Shown: one piece after another, positions 1 to 8,504 of the stretch
How the letters are laid out: the number at the start of each line of letters is the position of its first letter
How positions within the stretch are numbered: the first letter of the stretch is position 1
Assembly: GCF_900091595.1 (NCBI RefSeq)
Contig: NZ_FMCW01000013.1
Coordinates: 124,001 to 188,000 of the forward strand
Direction of reading: 5' to 3'
Length of the DNA: 64,000 nucleotides
Source of the DNA: Micromonospora haikouensis
GTDB lineage: Bacteria > Actinomycetota > Actinomycetes > Mycobacteriales > Micromonosporaceae
Notes under the pieces: generated by a model
What the model saw: the letters and a program-made list of their open reading frames with translations, nothing else
Told to the model about the DNA's origin: nothing
The model's database searches: none
Program-made: the position numbers and the translations under genes

Positions 1-532
1 CCCAGACGTACGTCTTGCCGACCGTCGTCGTCGCGGTGAGCCCGCCGGCGAAGAGCTGGTTGACGCGGGACGCCTCGGCGGCGCTGGGGGTCGCGTTGGT
101 GCAGGACACCGGCGCGCTGCTGCCGGACATCAGGTCGGAGCAGAGGCCGGTGCGCTTGTCGGGCAGGCCGAGGATGTGGCCGATCTCGTGGGTGGCGATG
201 CGGGTGCGGTTGTAGCCCTCGTTCACCGCCTCCCAGCCCATCCAGACCCGGCCGTTGCCCAGCGAGGTGGTCTGCGCCCGGGGCCAGCCGTTGTCCACGT
301 AGATGGTGATGTTGCCGGGGGTGGCGGGCAGCAGCCGGACGGTGCTGACGTTGCTGTTCCAGATCTGGGCGGCCTGGTCGAAGTTGGTGCGGAACTCGCC
401 GGCCCGGCTCGCGTCGTAGTAGACGGTGCGGACGGCGGACGCGCTGGTGCCGGTGGCGGCCAGCACCCCGGCGGCGGCCAGGACGGTCGCGGCCAGGGCT
501 CCGGCCGCACGCAGCAGGTGTCGTCGGATCAC
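1..532 (-). CDS. Snapalysin-type secreted zinc metalloprotease (C-terminus off the left edge)
   Basis: This is a secreted metalloendopeptidase of the snapalysin (M7) family. I start it at the GTG at 532, preceded by GAGGAG. Residues 1-33 form a signal peptide (MIRRHLLR, then an Ala/Val/Leu-rich core ending ASA). The mature part contains HEIGHILGLPD at residues 115-125, the extended zinc motif HExxHxxGxxD of this family, in which Asp replaces the usual third His ligand. The 177 visible codons cover nearly all of a typical snapalysin; the stop lies beyond the window. It acts outside the cell as a small protein-degrading enzyme. Family assignment is firm; substrate is not shown. Confidence 0.9.
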   Translation of the reverse strand, partial: MIRRHLLRAAGALAATVLAAAGVLAATGTSASAVRTVYYDASRAGEFRTNFDQAAQIWNSNVSTVRLLPATPGNITIYVDNGWPRAQTTSLGNGRVWMGWEAVNEGYNRTRIATHEIGHILGLPDKRTGLCSDLMSGSSAPVSCTNATPSAAEASRVNQLFAGGLTATTTVGKTYVW

Positions 533-667
533 ACGCACTCCTCGGAGGTCACGGCGGCAACACCGCACCAATCGATGTGCGTCGATGATAGATCCAGCCT
601 GGCCGATCCATCCGCATAGCGGCTGCGTCATACGAGCCGCGTCGGCCCCGCCCTCCCGGGTGGCCGG

Positions 668-925
668 TCAGCCGATCTCCTCGTCGACGAAGCACCAGCG
701 CCACGCCTCCCCCGGCTGGATGGAGCGCATCACCGGGTGCCCGCTCTCCGCGAAGTGCTTCGACGCGTGCTGGTACGGCGACGAGTCGCAGCAACCCACG
801 TGCCCGCAGGTCAGGCAGGACCGCAGGTGCACCCAGTCGGCGTTGCCGACGGTCACGCAGTCCGGGCACTCCGTCGTGGTGGCCGGCTCGACCGTGCCCG
901 CCCCCGCCAGGTGCTCGCAGCTCAT
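668..925 (-). CDS. UBP-type zinc finger protein
   Basis: This 85-residue protein is almost entirely one ZnF-UBP domain. Cys/His pairs run through it: CEHL near residue 3, ECPDC near 20, the CLTCGHVGCC block near 37-46, and HASKHF and GHPVM after that. It ends WRWCFVDEEIG. In eukaryotes the fold binds the free C-terminus of ubiquitin; its bacterial role is unknown. The ATG overlaps the stop of the Na+/H+ antiporter gene by 4 nt (ATGA), so the two are probably translationally coupled and may work together. A regulatory metal-binding or protein-binding role on the antiporter is inference only. Confidence 0.85.
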   Translation of the reverse strand: MSCEHLAGAGTVEPATTTECPDCVTVGNADWVHLRSCLTCGHVGCCDSSPYQHASKHFAESGHPVMRSIQPGEAWRWCFVDEEIG

Positions 926-2496
926 GACTCCTCCTCCCGCCGCAACAGCGACTCCTCCAGGTCCAGGTCGCGGTACGCCCGCACCAGCACCTCCTCCGGT
1001 ATCCGGCCGGAGTCGCGGGCGGCCCGGAACACCTCCCGCTCCGCGTCGATCATCTCCTGCCGCAGCCGACCGTACGCCTGCGACGGCGTTTCCCGCTCGG
1101 TGCCACCCAGCCGCTCCCACGCCAGGTTGGTGCGCTCCTGCGCCACCCGGCGCAGCCGCTCCACGACCGCCGTCGGCGCCGACTCGGCCAGCTCGTCCAG
1201 CCGCTCCCGGGCGGCCCGGCTGGCCTGCTGCTGCACGCCCGCCGCCGAGAGCGCGTCCTGCACCGGGTCGTCCGGGGGCAGCTTCAGCCGGCGGGCCACC
1301 GCCGGCAGCGTCGCGCCCTGGCCGACCAGCGTCACCACGATCACCGCGAAGGCCAGCCAGATGAACAACTGCCGGGGGTAGGGGCGGTCCTGCGCGAGGG
1401 TCAGCGGCAGGGCCAGCGCGGCGGCCAGGGTGACCACGCCCCGCATCCCGGCCCAGCCGATGACGATGGGGAACTTCGCCAACGGGGCCGGGTCCCGCTG
1501 CCGCACCCGGGGCACCAGGCGGGCCAGGTAGGTGGCCGGGAAGAGCCACACGAACCGGGTCAGGAAGACGGTGACCAGCACCGCGCCGGTGATCGCGGCG
1601 AGGAAGCCCAGCGGCTCGTCCAGGTCCCGCACCACCTCGCGCAGCTGGAGGCCGACCAGCAGGAAGACCAGCCCCTCCAGCAGGAACCGGACCAGCCGCC
1701 AGAACGCGCCGATCTGCAGCCGGGAGGCCGCCGACATCAGCAGCGGCATCTTGTGCCCGATCCCGAGGCCGGTCACCACCACGGCGACGACCCCGGAGGC
1801 GTGGATCTCCTCGGCGGCGAAGACCACCGCGAACGGCACGATCAGGGACACCGCGTTGTCCAGCAGCGGGTCGGTGATCCGCTTGTGCAGGAACCCGAAG
1901 ACCACCACCCCGAGCAGGCCCATCACGATGCCGCCGCCGGTGGCGACGAGCACCTCCCAGGCCACGTCGCCGACCCCGACCGACGTGCCGATCGTCGCCA
2001 TCGTGGCCACCCGCAGCAGCACCAGCGCGGTGGCGTCGTTGATCAGGCTCTCGCCCTCCAGGATCGTCACCACCCGGCGGGGCAGGCCGATCCGGCGGGC
2101 CACGGCGGTGGCCGCGACCGCGTCCGGCGGGGCGACCACCGCGCCGAGGGCCAGGCAGACGGCGAACGGCACCGCCGGCAGCAGCAGGTGCACCACGAGG
2201 CCCACCGCGAACGCCGTGAAGATCACCAGCCCGACGGCGAGCAGCAGGATCGGCCGCAGGTTGAGCCGGAACGCCGGCACCGACGTCTCCAGGGCCGCCA
2301 CGTAGAGCAGCGGCGGCAGGATGCCCACCAGCACCAGGTCCGGGTCGAGCCGGACCTGGGGGAAGCCGGGCACGAAGGAGAGCGCGAGGCCGACCACCAC
2401 GAGCAGGATCGGCGCGAGCAGCCCGAGCTTGCGGGCCAGCGCCGCGCCGAGCGTCGCGATGGCGAGGAAGACGACGACCTCGAACAGGGGCTCCAT
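922..2496 (-). CDS. Na+/H+ antiporter, CPA1 family
   Basis: A 524-residue monovalent cation/proton antiporter of the inner membrane. About twelve hydrophobic segments fill residues 1-400, including FVPGFPQVRLDPDLVLVGILPPLL near residue 40 and the conserved ESLINDATALVLL block near 150, where the Asn-Asp pair is the cation-binding site of the CPA1/NhaP group. The last ~120 residues are hydrophilic and helical, a cytoplasmic tail. The ATG at 2496 has a TAGGCT box 8 nt upstream, so the message may be leaderless. It overlaps the zinc-finger gene by 4 nt. It probably exchanges Na+ or K+ for H+ for pH and salt homeostasis; ion preference is not visible. Confidence 0.93.
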   Translation of the reverse strand: MEPLFEVVVFLAIATLGAALARKLGLLAPILLVVVGLALSFVPGFPQVRLDPDLVLVGILPPLLYVAALETSVPAFRLNLRPILLLAVGLVIFTAFAVGLVVHLLLPAVPFAVCLALGAVVAPPDAVAATAVARRIGLPRRVVTILEGESLINDATALVLLRVATMATIGTSVGVGDVAWEVLVATGGGIVMGLLGVVVFGFLHKRITDPLLDNAVSLIVPFAVVFAAEEIHASGVVAVVVTGLGIGHKMPLLMSAASRLQIGAFWRLVRFLLEGLVFLLVGLQLREVVRDLDEPLGFLAAITGAVLVTVFLTRFVWLFPATYLARLVPRVRQRDPAPLAKFPIVIGWAGMRGVVTLAAALALPLTLAQDRPYPRQLFIWLAFAVIVVTLVGQGATLPAVARRLKLPPDDPVQDALSAAGVQQQASRAARERLDELAESAPTAVVERLRRVAQERTNLAWERLGGTERETPSQAYGRLRQEMIDAEREVFRAARDSGRIPEEVLVRAYRDLDLEESLLRREEES

Positions 2497-2504
2497 GGGG
2501 TACG

Positions 2505-2510
2505 AGCCTA
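2505..2510 (-). promoter_or_regulatory. Leaderless -10 box for the antiporter gene
   Basis: On the minus strand TAGGCT lies 8 nt before the ATG at 2496 and there is no purine-rich ribosome site between them. This is the actinobacterial TANNNT pattern of a leaderless promoter. It is a prediction from spacing only. Confidence 0.45.
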
Positions 2511-2533
2511 GGGCCCCATCCGGCGCGCACCGA

Positions 2534-3496
2534 TCACGCGGCCCGCAGTTTCGGCAGCACCTGGGCGCCGAACGTGTCGATGAAGGCCCGCTGCTGCTGC
2601 CCGACGTGGTGCAGGGCGATCTGGTCGAAGCCCAGCTCCACGTACTCCTGGAGCCAGCCGACGTGCCGGCCGAGGTCGGCCGAGACGTTGACCGTCGAGG
2701 TGACCTTCGCCAGCGGCACGTCGACGGAGACCACGTCGAAGTGCTCGGCGGTCTCCAGGTCCCAGCAGATCGGCGGCGCGAAGACGTTGCTGCGCCACTG
2801 GTCGTACGCGATCGCCTCGGCCTCGGCCTGCTCGGGTGCCCAGCTCACGTGCACCTGCAGGTGCAGCGGGCCCCGGCCCCCGGCGTCGCGGTAGGCGTCG
2901 ATCATCTCGCGCAGGTGGCCGGTGGGGGCGTTGACGGTGATCAGCCCGTCGGCCCACTGCGCGCACCAGCGGGCGGTGGCCACGCTGACGGCCGCGCCGA
3001 TCAGGGCCGGCGGCTGCTCGGGGCGGGTCCACAGCTTGGCCCGGTCGACCGTGACCAGGCCGTCGTGGCTGACCTCCTCGCCGGCCAGCAGCGCCCGGAT
3101 CACGTCGACGCACTCGCGCAGCCGCGCGTTGCGCACGTCCTTGCGGGGCCACGGGTCGCCGGTGATGTGCTCGTTGCTGGCCTCGCCGGTGCCCAGCGCC
3201 GCCCAGAACCGGCCCGGGTACATCGCGCCGAGGGTGCCGATGGCCTGCGCGATGATCGCCGGGTGGTAGCGCTGGCCCGGCGCGTTGACCACGCCGAAGG
3301 GCAGGTTGGTGGCCTGGAGGGCCGCGCCCAGCCAGGACCAGGCGAACCCGGACTCGCCCTGCCGGGCGCTCCACGGGGAGAAGTGGTCCGAGGACATGGC
3401 GGCGTCGAAGCCGGCCCGCTCGGCGTGGATCACCGCCTCCAGCAGCCTGGCCGGGTGGATCTGCTCGTGGGACGCGTGGAAGCCGAACACCGTCAT
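2534..3496 (-). CDS. LLM-class F420/FMN-dependent oxidoreductase (TIGR03885-like)
   Basis: A 320-residue single-domain luciferase-like (LLM) flavoenzyme with a TIM-barrel fold. It opens MTVFGFHASHEQIHP, followed by AGFDAAMSSDHFSPW near residue 35, the substrate/cofactor loop typical of the F420-dependent glucose-6-phosphate dehydrogenase-like branch. ALGTGEASNEH near 105 and the GAAVSVATARW stretch near 165 fit the same subfamily. Actinobacteria have many such enzymes, most of unknown substrate. The gene sits between the antiporter and gabD on the same strand but with gaps, so an operon is not clear. Cofactor choice (F420 or FMN) cannot be decided here. Confidence 0.85.
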   Translation of the reverse strand: MTVFGFHASHEQIHPARLLEAVIHAERAGFDAAMSSDHFSPWSARQGESGFAWSWLGAALQATNLPFGVVNAPGQRYHPAIIAQAIGTLGAMYPGRFWAALGTGEASNEHITGDPWPRKDVRNARLRECVDVIRALLAGEEVSHDGLVTVDRAKLWTRPEQPPALIGAAVSVATARWCAQWADGLITVNAPTGHLREMIDAYRDAGGRGPLHLQVHVSWAPEQAEAEAIAYDQWRSNVFAPPICWDLETAEHFDVVSVDVPLAKVTSTVNVSADLGRHVGWLQEYVELGFDQIALHHVGQQQRAFIDTFGAQVLPKLRAA

Positions 3497-3527
3497 GGGC
3501 GCACCTCCTACCCACGCCGGCGCCCGT

Positions 3528-4940
3528 TTACTCGGCGTGCGCCCCCGCGCCGGCCGTCGCCTCGCCCCGGCCCACCCAGACGGTCTTGGTGTTGCAGAAC
3601 TCGCGCATGCCCAGCGCGGACAACTCGCGGCCGTAGCCGGAGTTCTTCACGCCGCCGAAGGGCAGCTCGGGGAAGGAGGTCGTCATCCCGTTGACGAAGA
3701 CGTTGCCGGCGTCCAGGTCGGTGGCGAAGCGCTCCTGCTCCTGCGGGTCGGTGGTCCAGGCGTTCGCGCCGAGGCCGAAGGCGGTCCCGTTGGCCACCTC
3801 GACCGCCTCGGCGTACGACGACACCCGGAACAGCCCCGCGACCGGCCCGAACACCTCCTCCGACCACATCCGCATCTCCGGCCGCAGGTCGGTGACCACG
3901 GTCGGCGGGTAGAACCAGCCCGGCCCGGTCGGCTTCTCGCCGCCGCAGAGCACGGTGGCGCCCTGCTCGACGGCGTCGCGGACCTGGGCGTCGATCTCGT
4001 CGCGGCCCCGTTCGCTGGCCAGCGGGCCGACGTCGGTGGCGGGGTCCATCGGGTCGCCGACCCGCAGCGCGGCCATGTTCGCCGCGAACCGCTGCGCGAA
4101 CGCGTCGAAGACGTCGGTGTGCACGACGAAGCGCTTGGCGGCGATGCAGGACTGCCCGTTGTTCTGGCAGCGGGCGGTGGTGGCGACCTCGGCCGCGCGG
4201 TCCAGGTCGGCCGACGGCATCACCACGAACGGGTCGCTGCCGCCCAGCTCCAGGACGGTCTTCTTCAGCTCCCGGCCGGCGATCTGGGCGATGGACCGGC
4301 CGGCGCCCTCGCTGCCGGTGAGGGTCGCGGCGCGCACCCGGGGGTCGCTCAGGATCCGGTCGACGGCGTCCGAGCCGACGAGCAGCGTCGTGAAGCAGCC
4401 CTCGCCGAAGCCGGCGCGGCGGAACAGGTCCTCCAGGTAGAGGGCGGTCTGCGGCACGTTCGAGGCGTGCTTGAGCAGGCCGGTGTTGCCGGCCATCAGG
4501 GCGGGCGCGGCGAACCGCATCACCTGCCAGAGCGGGAAGTTCCACGGCATCACCGCCAGCACCGGCCCGATCGGCTGGTAGCGCACGAAGGCGCGGGCGG
4601 CCTTGACGGCGCGGGCGTCGGCGGGCTCGTCGGCGAGCATCCGTTCGGCGTGGGCGGCGTAGAACCGGCACGCCGAGGCGCACTTGGTGACCTCGGCCTG
4701 CGCGGCGGCGTACGTCTTGCCCATCTCCGTGGTCATCAGCCGGGCGGTGTCGTCGCGCTCGGCGTCGAGCAGGTCGGCGGCGGCGGTCAGCCACCGGCCC
4801 CGCTGGGCGACGGTGGTCCGGCGCAGGTCGTGGAAGGCCAGGTCAGCCCGCTCGATGGCGGCGTCGAGCTGGGCGTCCGACATGGGGTCGTACGACGTGA
4901 GCACCTGTCCGGTGGCGGGGTTGGTGGTGGCGATGGACAT
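3528..4940 (-). CDS. gabD: Succinate-semialdehyde dehydrogenase (GabD-type)
   Basis: A 470-residue aldehyde dehydrogenase that closely resembles mycobacterial GabD1. It oxidises succinate semialdehyde to succinate with NAD(P)+, the last step of the GABA shunt. The catalytic Cys is C265 in NNGQSC and the general base is E231 in LELGGSDPF. PWNFPLW near 132 and the C-terminal PFGGVKNSGYGREL stretch are also family hallmarks. The ATG at 4940 follows GGAGT. A small DUF6343 gene lies 12 nt upstream on the same strand and may be cotranscribed. Preference for NADP+ is known for GabD1 but is not proven here. Confidence 0.9.
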   Translation of the reverse strand: MSIATTNPATGQVLTSYDPMSDAQLDAAIERADLAFHDLRRTTVAQRGRWLTAAADLLDAERDDTARLMTTEMGKTYAAAQAEVTKCASACRFYAAHAERMLADEPADARAVKAARAFVRYQPIGPVLAVMPWNFPLWQVMRFAAPALMAGNTGLLKHASNVPQTALYLEDLFRRAGFGEGCFTTLLVGSDAVDRILSDPRVRAATLTGSEGAGRSIAQIAGRELKKTVLELGGSDPFVVMPSADLDRAAEVATTARCQNNGQSCIAAKRFVVHTDVFDAFAQRFAANMAALRVGDPMDPATDVGPLASERGRDEIDAQVRDAVEQGATVLCGGEKPTGPGWFYPPTVVTDLRPEMRMWSEEVFGPVAGLFRVSSYAEAVEVANGTAFGLGANAWTTDPQEQERFATDLDAGNVFVNGMTTSFPELPFGGVKNSGYGRELSALGMREFCNTKTVWVGRGEATAGAGAHAE

Positions 4941-4952
4941 CTCGTACTCCTG

Positions 4953-5216
4953 TCACTCGAACAGCGAGTGCCGCGCGCCCGGGGATTCCCGGCGGCGCGC
5001 GGCACGGCGGCGCTGGATGACGACCAGGTCGACCGCGGCGACGACGGCGAAGACGGCGCAGACGACGCCGAGCCACCCCACGCCGGCCCACACCGCCAGC
5101 ACGGCGAAGATCACCATGGTCACGAGCCCGAAGCCGGCGAGCACGAGGCGGAGGTTCAACGCGCTGTACGCGTGGCCCACGGTGCCGCGGGCGCGACGGG
5201 GCTGCGATCTCGTCAT
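4953..5216 (-). CDS. DUF6343 family small membrane protein
   Basis: An 87-residue protein with a basic N-terminus (MTRSQPRRARGTVGHAYSAL), two transmembrane helices at about residues 25-45 and 48-68, and a basic tail. The GTVGHAYSALNLRLVLA segment matches the DUF6343 family of actinobacteria, whose function is unknown. It lies 12 nt upstream of gabD on the same strand. Nothing in it suggests enzymatic activity. Confidence 0.75.
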   Translation of the reverse strand: MTRSQPRRARGTVGHAYSALNLRLVLAGFGLVTMVIFAVLAVWAGVGWLGVVCAVFAVVAAVDLVVIQRRRAARRRESPGARHSLFE

Positions 5217-5435
5217 CCCTGCGGGCTACCCCCGATCGGCCCGGTTAACCGGGCATCGGGTCACGGGCGAGCCGACTAGCACACGCGGGGACGCCCGGGG
5301 CGTCGAGTGCCGGAAAGCCGACAGCAGGCCACCGGCCGCGCCGGTGGCGCACGTAGGGTTGGCTGGCTGTCGCACTCCGCCGCGCGACAGGAAACGCGAC
5401 AGGAAAGCAGCACTGGGGAAGCGGGACTGGGGAAG

Positions 5436-6284
5436 ATGCCTCGACGCTGGGTCGCCGCCGTCGCCTGCCTGCTGGCCCTGGTCGCGCTCGCCTGCGAGAG
5501 CGACGGCGAGGCCGGCCCGCGACCTTCGGGCGGGTCACCGGCCCCGGGCACGCCGGCCGTCATGGCCGCCCTCGGCGACTCGATCAGCACCGGCTTCGGC
5601 TCCTGCCTGATGCTCAGCTCGTGCGAGCGCAACTCCTGGTCCACGGGTGACGGGCTGCGGGTGGACAGCCACTACCAGCGGCTGCTCGACCGCAACCCCA
5701 AGCTGCGCGGCGCGGCGCACAACCACGCCAAGCCGGGCGCGCGGGCGGCGGCGCTGGCCGGGCAGGCCGAGGCGGCCGTCCGCGACCGCGCCGACTACGT
5801 GACGGTGCTGATCGGCGCGAACGACGCGTGCCGCGACGACGTCGCCGCGATGACCCCGGCGGCGACGTTCCGCAAGCAGGTGGACGAGGGCCTGCGGGTG
5901 CTGCGCAAGGGCCGCCCCAAGGCGCGGGTGCTGGTGGTCAGCGTCCCCGACCTGTACCGGCTCTGGGAGGTCGGGCACACCGACTCCCGGGCGGTGCGGG
6001 CGTGGGGGCACGGGGTGTGCCCCGCGCTGCTGGCGAACGCCACCTCGACCGCGCCCGCCGACGTGACGCGCCGGGCGAAGGTGCGGGACCGCATCGACGC
6101 GTACAACGCCCAGTTGAAGTCGGCCTGCCGGGCGTACGGCTCGCGGTGCCGCTACGACGGCGGGGCGGTGCACCGCGTCCGCTTCACCCTCGACCTGGTC
6201 AACGCGCTGGACTGGTTCCACCCCAACGTCGCCGGCCAGGGCCGGCTGGCCGACGTGACCTGGCGCGCCGCCGGCTTCGACTGA
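5436..6284 (+). CDS. SGNH/GDSL-family hydrolase, predicted lipoprotein
   Basis: A 282-residue exported esterase/lipase-type hydrolase. I start at ATG 5436 because it directly opens a lipoprotein signal peptide (MPRRWVAAVACLLALVALAC, lipid-modified Cys at 20); longer readings upstream have no signal character. Block I GDSIS carries the nucleophile S49, block III reads IGANDAC near 125, and block V DWFHPN near residue 264 supplies the Asp-His pair. The lipobox (ALAC) is slightly off consensus. Such proteins act on ester bonds outside the membrane; the substrate is unknown. The last codons and stop are partly duplicated downstream. Confidence 0.88.
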   Translation: MPRRWVAAVACLLALVALACESDGEAGPRPSGGSPAPGTPAVMAALGDSISTGFGSCLMLSSCERNSWSTGDGLRVDSHYQRLLDRNPKLRGAAHNHAKPGARAAALAGQAEAAVRDRADYVTVLIGANDACRDDVAAMTPAATFRKQVDEGLRVLRKGRPKARVLVVSVPDLYRLWEVGHTDSRAVRAWGHGVCPALLANATSTAPADVTRRAKVRDRIDAYNAQLKSACRAYGSRCRYDGGAVHRVRFTLDLVNALDWFHPNVAGQGRLADVTWRAAGFD

Positions 6285-6333
6285 CCGGGCCGGGCCGGGC
6301 CTGGCCACCGGCTTCGACTGGCGGGGCCGGGCC
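6267..6333. repeat. Imperfect direct duplication across the stop codon of the SGNH gene
   Basis: A 30-nt block (6267-6296) containing the final codons and TGA of the SGNH hydrolase recurs at 6304-6333 with three mismatches. The core CCGGCTTCGACTG is identical, and the second copy has TGG where the first has TGA. Period is 37 nt. Confidence 0.7.
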
Positions 6334-6358
6334 GACGGGGCACGCTCAGCGGGGCCGT

Positions 6359-7177
6359 TCAGCGGGGCCGGGGGACGCCCCCGGCGGGGCCCATGCTGCG
6401 GTAGAGCTGCCGCGACCGCTCGGCCAGGTCCTTGGTCGCCGACGAGTTCGCCCAGGTGCCGAGGATGATCGCGGCCCCCGGGATCACCTTGGCGAAGATC
6501 CGCTTCGCCGCGCGGACCCCGGCCATCTGGGCCAGCCGGACGCCCAGTCGCAGCATCACCTTGCCGAGCGCGGCCTGCCCGCCGGAGCCGAAGAGGGCCC
6601 CGGCGCGCTCCCGCCCGGCGGCCACCCCCAGCGCCAGGCGGGCGGTCTCGGCGACCTTGTGCACCTTCTGCAGCACCAGCAGGTCGGTGGCCCGGTCCGG
6701 GTGCGTCGGGTCGATCCCGTGCGCCGCCGCGATGTGCAGGACCATCCGCGCCTGGGTCCAGGCCAGCACCCCGACGTCGATCACCGCGCCGGGGAGCCCG
6801 GCCGCGCCGGAGACCGCCCCGGAGAGCCGGGCCCGGTTGACGAACCGGCGGACGGCCTGCTCGGCCAGCTCCTCCGTCGGGGCACCGGGGCGCTCCGCCC
6901 GCGCGCGGGCGGCCCACCGCGCCGCCTCCGGCCCGAGGCGGCGCACCGCCTCCAGGGCCAGGTGTTCCGGCGCGTACTGCGGGTCCTCCCGCATGCGGTC
7001 CCAGAGCCGGGCCGGCGGCCCCTCCGGCGCGTCCTCGGCGGCGACCGCCGGGACCGGCAACCCCGGTGCCGCCTCCGGCACCGCCGCTGCCGTCTGCGGT
7101 GGCGCCGGTGCCGCCGGCGGCGACGGGACCGGCATGGGGACGGTGGGCTGGCCGTCGACGGGGGCGGAATCGGTCAC
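6359..7177 (-). CDS. EcsC family protein
   Basis: A protein of 272 residues if started at the GTG at 7177, which is preceded by GGGAG; longer readings only add a low-complexity Pro/Ala/Arg stretch. Residues 1-60 are a Pro/Ala/Val-rich linker. The rest matches the EcsC family: LWDRMREDPQYAPEHLALEAV near 65, then helical GAVSGAAGLPGAVIDVGVLA near 130, and AAKRIFAKVIPGAAIILGTWAN near the end. EcsC proteins are membrane-associated and named from a Bacillus ABC-transporter operon; their biochemical role is not settled. A 48-residue basic protein is encoded 44 nt upstream on the same strand. Confidence 0.8.
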   Translation of the reverse strand: MTDSAPVDGQPTVPMPVPSPPAAPAPPQTAAAVPEAAPGLPVPAVAAEDAPEGPPARLWDRMREDPQYAPEHLALEAVRRLGPEAARWAARARAERPGAPTEELAEQAVRRFVNRARLSGAVSGAAGLPGAVIDVGVLAWTQARMVLHIAAAHGIDPTHPDRATDLLVLQKVHKVAETARLALGVAAGRERAGALFGSGGQAALGKVMLRLGVRLAQMAGVRAAKRIFAKVIPGAAIILGTWANSSATKDLAERSRQLYRSMGPAGGVPRPR

Positions 7178-7221
7178 GGAGGCTCCCGGGGTCGGAGACG
7201 GGCGGTGCGGCGGCGGCGCGG

Positions 7222-7368
7222 TCAGCGCCGGCTGGACAGGCGGGAGGCGAGCTGCTTCAGCTTGCGCTGCGTCTCCGGCTTGGCCAGCTCGCGGCGGCCC
7301 CGGTCGACGAGTTGCTGCCCCTGCGGCGACCGGAGGAACCGGGTGAGCCGCTGCACCAGTGCTGACAT
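7222..7368 (-). CDS. Small basic protein of unknown function (48 aa)
   Basis: This short gene starts at ATG 7368 with a strong AGGAGG 6 nt upstream, which is the main reason to accept it. The 48-residue product is helical and basic: MSALVQRLTRFLRSPQGQQ, then RRELAKPETQRKLKQL and a C-terminal SRLSSRR. It has no signal peptide or membrane segment. It lies just upstream of the EcsC gene on the same strand and could be cotranscribed. I do not recognise a named family. Confidence 0.7.
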   Translation of the reverse strand: MSALVQRLTRFLRSPQGQQLVDRGRRELAKPETQRKLKQLASRLSSRR

Positions 7369-7502
7369 GTCGTCCTCCTGTCGGTCGTCCTCCTCCATGT
7401 GTACCCTGCCCCGGCAAGCGCCAATCGTCCACTGTGGTCGATCGAGGGGGCCGACGGGTGCCGCCGGCAGGCACCCGCGTGGGCGCCTGCGGGAAACCGG
7501 GG

Positions 7503-8504
7503 TCACATCCCGGCGGAGAGGAAGGCGTCCACCACCTCCGCGGCCCGCCACTCGTGCTGGGCGTAGAGGTCCGGGTAGGCGGAGATCTGGACGGACTGGG
7601 CCGCGACCGTCAGCGGCAGGTCCTCCCAGCCGGGGATCTCGGCGAGGGCGGCGAGGAACTGCCGGGCGGCGAACGCGGGGTCCATGAGCTGCCCCACCTC
7701 GCCCCAGCCGCTGCTGGCCCGCTGCTGGAACAGCCCGACGGAGTCGTGGTCCCAGCCGATGCCCTGGTGCGGGTACTCCTGCGACTCGGGCAGCACCCCG
7801 CTGGCGACGTTGTAGAGGTTGCTCTCCTGCATCGCGGTGGCCACCGCGATGACCAGCCCGCGCCGGGGGAAGCCCAGCTCCCGGCCGGTGCGCACGATCA
7901 CCTTCGCGTTCGCCATCTGCGCCCGGGTCAGGCCGGCCACCGGCGCGGGGTCGGCGGGCCGCTTCGGCGCGGCGCGCTTGCGGCTGGCCGACGGCGACGC
8001 GGTGGCCGACGGGGCGCTGGCCGCAGACGTGGGCGTGGGGCTCGCCGAGGGGGTGGGCGTCGGGCCGGGCGCGCGGTCCAGCGACCGCGAGGCGGCCTCG
8101 GCGGCGGCGCGGCGGGCGAGGTTCGCGTCGGCGGCGGGGGGCGCGCCCCGCCCGGTGCCCGCCGGCTCCTCCCGGGCCTGGGCCAGGGCGGCCAGGCCCA
8201 GACAGCAGACCACTCCGGCGGCAACGGCCACCCCCGCCCGACGGCCCCGGCGGGGCGGCCCGACGCGGCCGGGGTCACCGGCCGCCGACCGGTCCGCCGG
8301 CGCACTCGGAATCGGGAGGTTACGTAGCCACCCGGAGGGGGTAGGAACCAGGCCAGCGAGGGAAGTGAGGGAAGTCCGGAGGCGCCCGGGGCGTGCGCCG
8401 CCGGCGATGGTGGTGGGTGGCCGTTCGGACGAGGGGGAAACGTCCGAACGGCCCACCGCCGTGTCCGGGCCGCGCTGGTCGTCGAGGATGCCGTCGTCAC
8501 GCAT
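7503..8504 (-). CDS. Membrane-anchored lysozyme-like (transglycosylase-fold) protein
   Basis: A 333-residue protein with a cytoplasmic N-terminus of about 85 residues, one transmembrane helix (GVAVAAGVVCCLGLAALA, about 91-108), a Pro/Ser/Thr/Ala-rich stalk to about 190, and a C-terminal lysozyme-like domain. That domain has NAKVIVRTGRELGFPRRG, then VIAVATAMQESNLYN with a candidate catalytic Glu, and the VGLFQQRASSGWG motif. This resembles actinobacterial goose-lysozyme/SLT-like domains that cut peptidoglycan. The ATG at 8504 has TAGCCT 6 nt upstream and no Shine-Dalgarno, suggesting a leaderless mRNA. Peptidoglycan as substrate is inferred from the fold. Confidence 0.8.
   Translation of the reverse strand: MRDDGILDDQRGPDTAVGRSDVSPSSERPPTTIAGGARPGRLRTSLTSLAGLVPTPSGWLRNLPIPSAPADRSAAGDPGRVGPPRRGRRAGVAVAAGVVCCLGLAALAQAREEPAGTGRGAPPAADANLARRAAAEAASRSLDRAPGPTPTPSASPTPTSAASAPSATASPSASRKRAAPKRPADPAPVAGLTRAQMANAKVIVRTGRELGFPRRGLVIAVATAMQESNLYNVASGVLPESQEYPHQGIGWDHDSVGLFQQRASSGWGEVGQLMDPAFAARQFLAALAEIPGWEDLPLTVAAQSVQISAYPDLYAQHEWRAAEVVDAFLSAGM
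8419..8453. other. Perfect 13-bp inverted repeat inside the 5' end of the lysozyme-like gene
   Basis: GGCCGTTCGGACG (8419-8431) and its exact complement (8441-8453) flank a 9-nt loop. It lies inside codons ~18-29 of the gene transcribed on the minus strand. It could be an RNA hairpin affecting early translation or a protein-binding site. Confidence 0.6.
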
